DNA of 64,000 nucleotides, taken from NCBI GenBank assembly GCA_026003395.1, contig BPHE01000008.1, forward strand, positions 45,716 through 109,715. Reading direction: 5' to 3'. Below the pieces are notes generated by a model. It searched no databases. It was not told where the DNA came from and saw only the letters and a program-made list of their open reading frames with translations. Position numbers and translations under genes: made by a program. The stretch comes from Vicingaceae bacterium (GTDB lineage Bacteria > Bacteroidota > Bacteroidia > Flavobacteriales_E > Vicingaceae). Below, in pieces: positions 63,678 to 64,000 of the stretch. Within the stretch, counting starts at the first letter, position 1, and each line of letters begins with the position of its first letter.

Positions 63678-64000
63678 ATGAAGAACTGTATCTTTATCAT
63701 TAATGTGTTTTTATTAATAACCAATCTTTACGCTAATGAGACTGTCAAACAAATTTCGTTTAATCAAAAGGTTGATAAATCGTTTTTTATAGAAAATAAA
63801 GGTCAATGGCCCGAAGAAGTATTGTTCAAAGCAGATTTGCCCGCTCATACGGTTTGGATAACCAAATACGGTGTGGTGTATGATTTATTTCAATATGAAA
63901 AAAAGGAAATTTCTATAACCGTACATCCTTTTGAAGATGAAAGGAAATGGATAAGAAAAGGCCATGTATATAAAATGATTTTTGAAAATGCATCCAAAAA
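63678..64000 (+). CDS. Secreted protein with ENKGQW N-terminal domain (partial)
   Basis: The 5' end of a gene that runs off the right edge; 107 residues are visible. It has a signal peptide (IFIINVFLLITNLYA), then the sequence FFIENKGQWPEEVLFKADLP and VWITKYGVVYDLFQYE. This N-terminal domain is typical of large Bacteroidota secreted proteins (DUF7948-type, often with SBBP repeats and a T9SS sorting domain). The C-terminus is outside the window, so the T9SS link is expected, not seen. Confidence 0.8.
   Translation, partial: MKNCIFIINVFLLITNLYANETVKQISFNQKVDKSFFIENKGQWPEEVLFKADLPAHTVWITKYGVVYDLFQYEKKEISITVHPFEDERKWIRKGHVYKMIFENASK

Overview
The window is an AT-rich chromosomal segment from a member of the Bacteroidota. 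Four things point there: two large secreted proteins end in type IX secretion (T9SS) sorting domains; many starts are preceded by the TAnnTTTG -7 box typical of the phylum; lineage-typical genes are present (DUF3822, GldI-like FKBP lipoprotein, DUF6089/PorG-like barrel); and the gene order rodA-mrdA-mreD-mreC-mreB-purH is usual for the group. The sequence does not support a genus-level call.

Layout. 1-6.5 kb (minus): cell-shape operon mreBCD-mrdA-rodA behind purH. 6.6-12.3 kb: ABC permease, mfd, fbp. 12.4-18 kb: T9SS protein, GNAT acetyltransferase, aspartokinase, a frameshifted waaA and an outer-membrane protein. 18.2-24.4 kb: LolC/E-like permease, DUF6089 barrel, and a minus-strand glycan cluster (GT39, methyltransferase, methyltransferase-GT2 fusion). 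24.5-26.6 kb: transaldolase/Fsa, frameshifted Sua5/YciO, tRNA-Phe, efp. 26.6-27.9 kb: non-coding, with four palindromic repeats. 27.9-33.5 kb: two exported unknowns, a DHH phosphoesterase and four tandem FKBP-type proteins. 33.5-39.1 kb (minus): rsfS-ftsH-cdsA-psd-cysH-epimerase. 39.1-46 kb: birA, a GC-rich island, pyrE, NUDIX, a cysteine-less thioredoxin-like protein, coaD, rsmD, frameshifted DUF3822 and a membrane protein. 46.1-58.1 kb: EEP lipoprotein, frameshifted T9SS endonuclease I, mrp, nifU, two glycosyltransferases, a TolC/HlyD export pair, tsaB and a flippase.

58.2-63.2 kb is the accessory region: a decayed IS3 element abuts a decayed prophage tail module (tail-assembly chaperone with a textbook -1 frameshift site, and a tape-measure gene with a nonsense codon and no 3' part). 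It is followed by a tandem array of phage-derived chimeric cassettes. Each intact cassette joins a gpG-like N-terminus to the C-terminal signature of MuF/gpF head-morphogenesis proteins and then to a different putative toxin tail. At four toxin 3' ends, where an immunity gene would be expected, there is instead a hairpin with a T-run on the minus strand, and a Bacteroidota-type -7 box (three perfect, one degenerate) pointing into it. I read these as candidate small antisense RNAs. This array is the most likely undescribed system here.

Five genes are broken by what is in every case one extra base (waaA, yciO-like, DUF3822, endonuclease I, cassette 1). That pattern suggests residual insertion errors in the sequence, at least for the housekeeping genes. 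The window ends in the 5' part of another large secreted protein.
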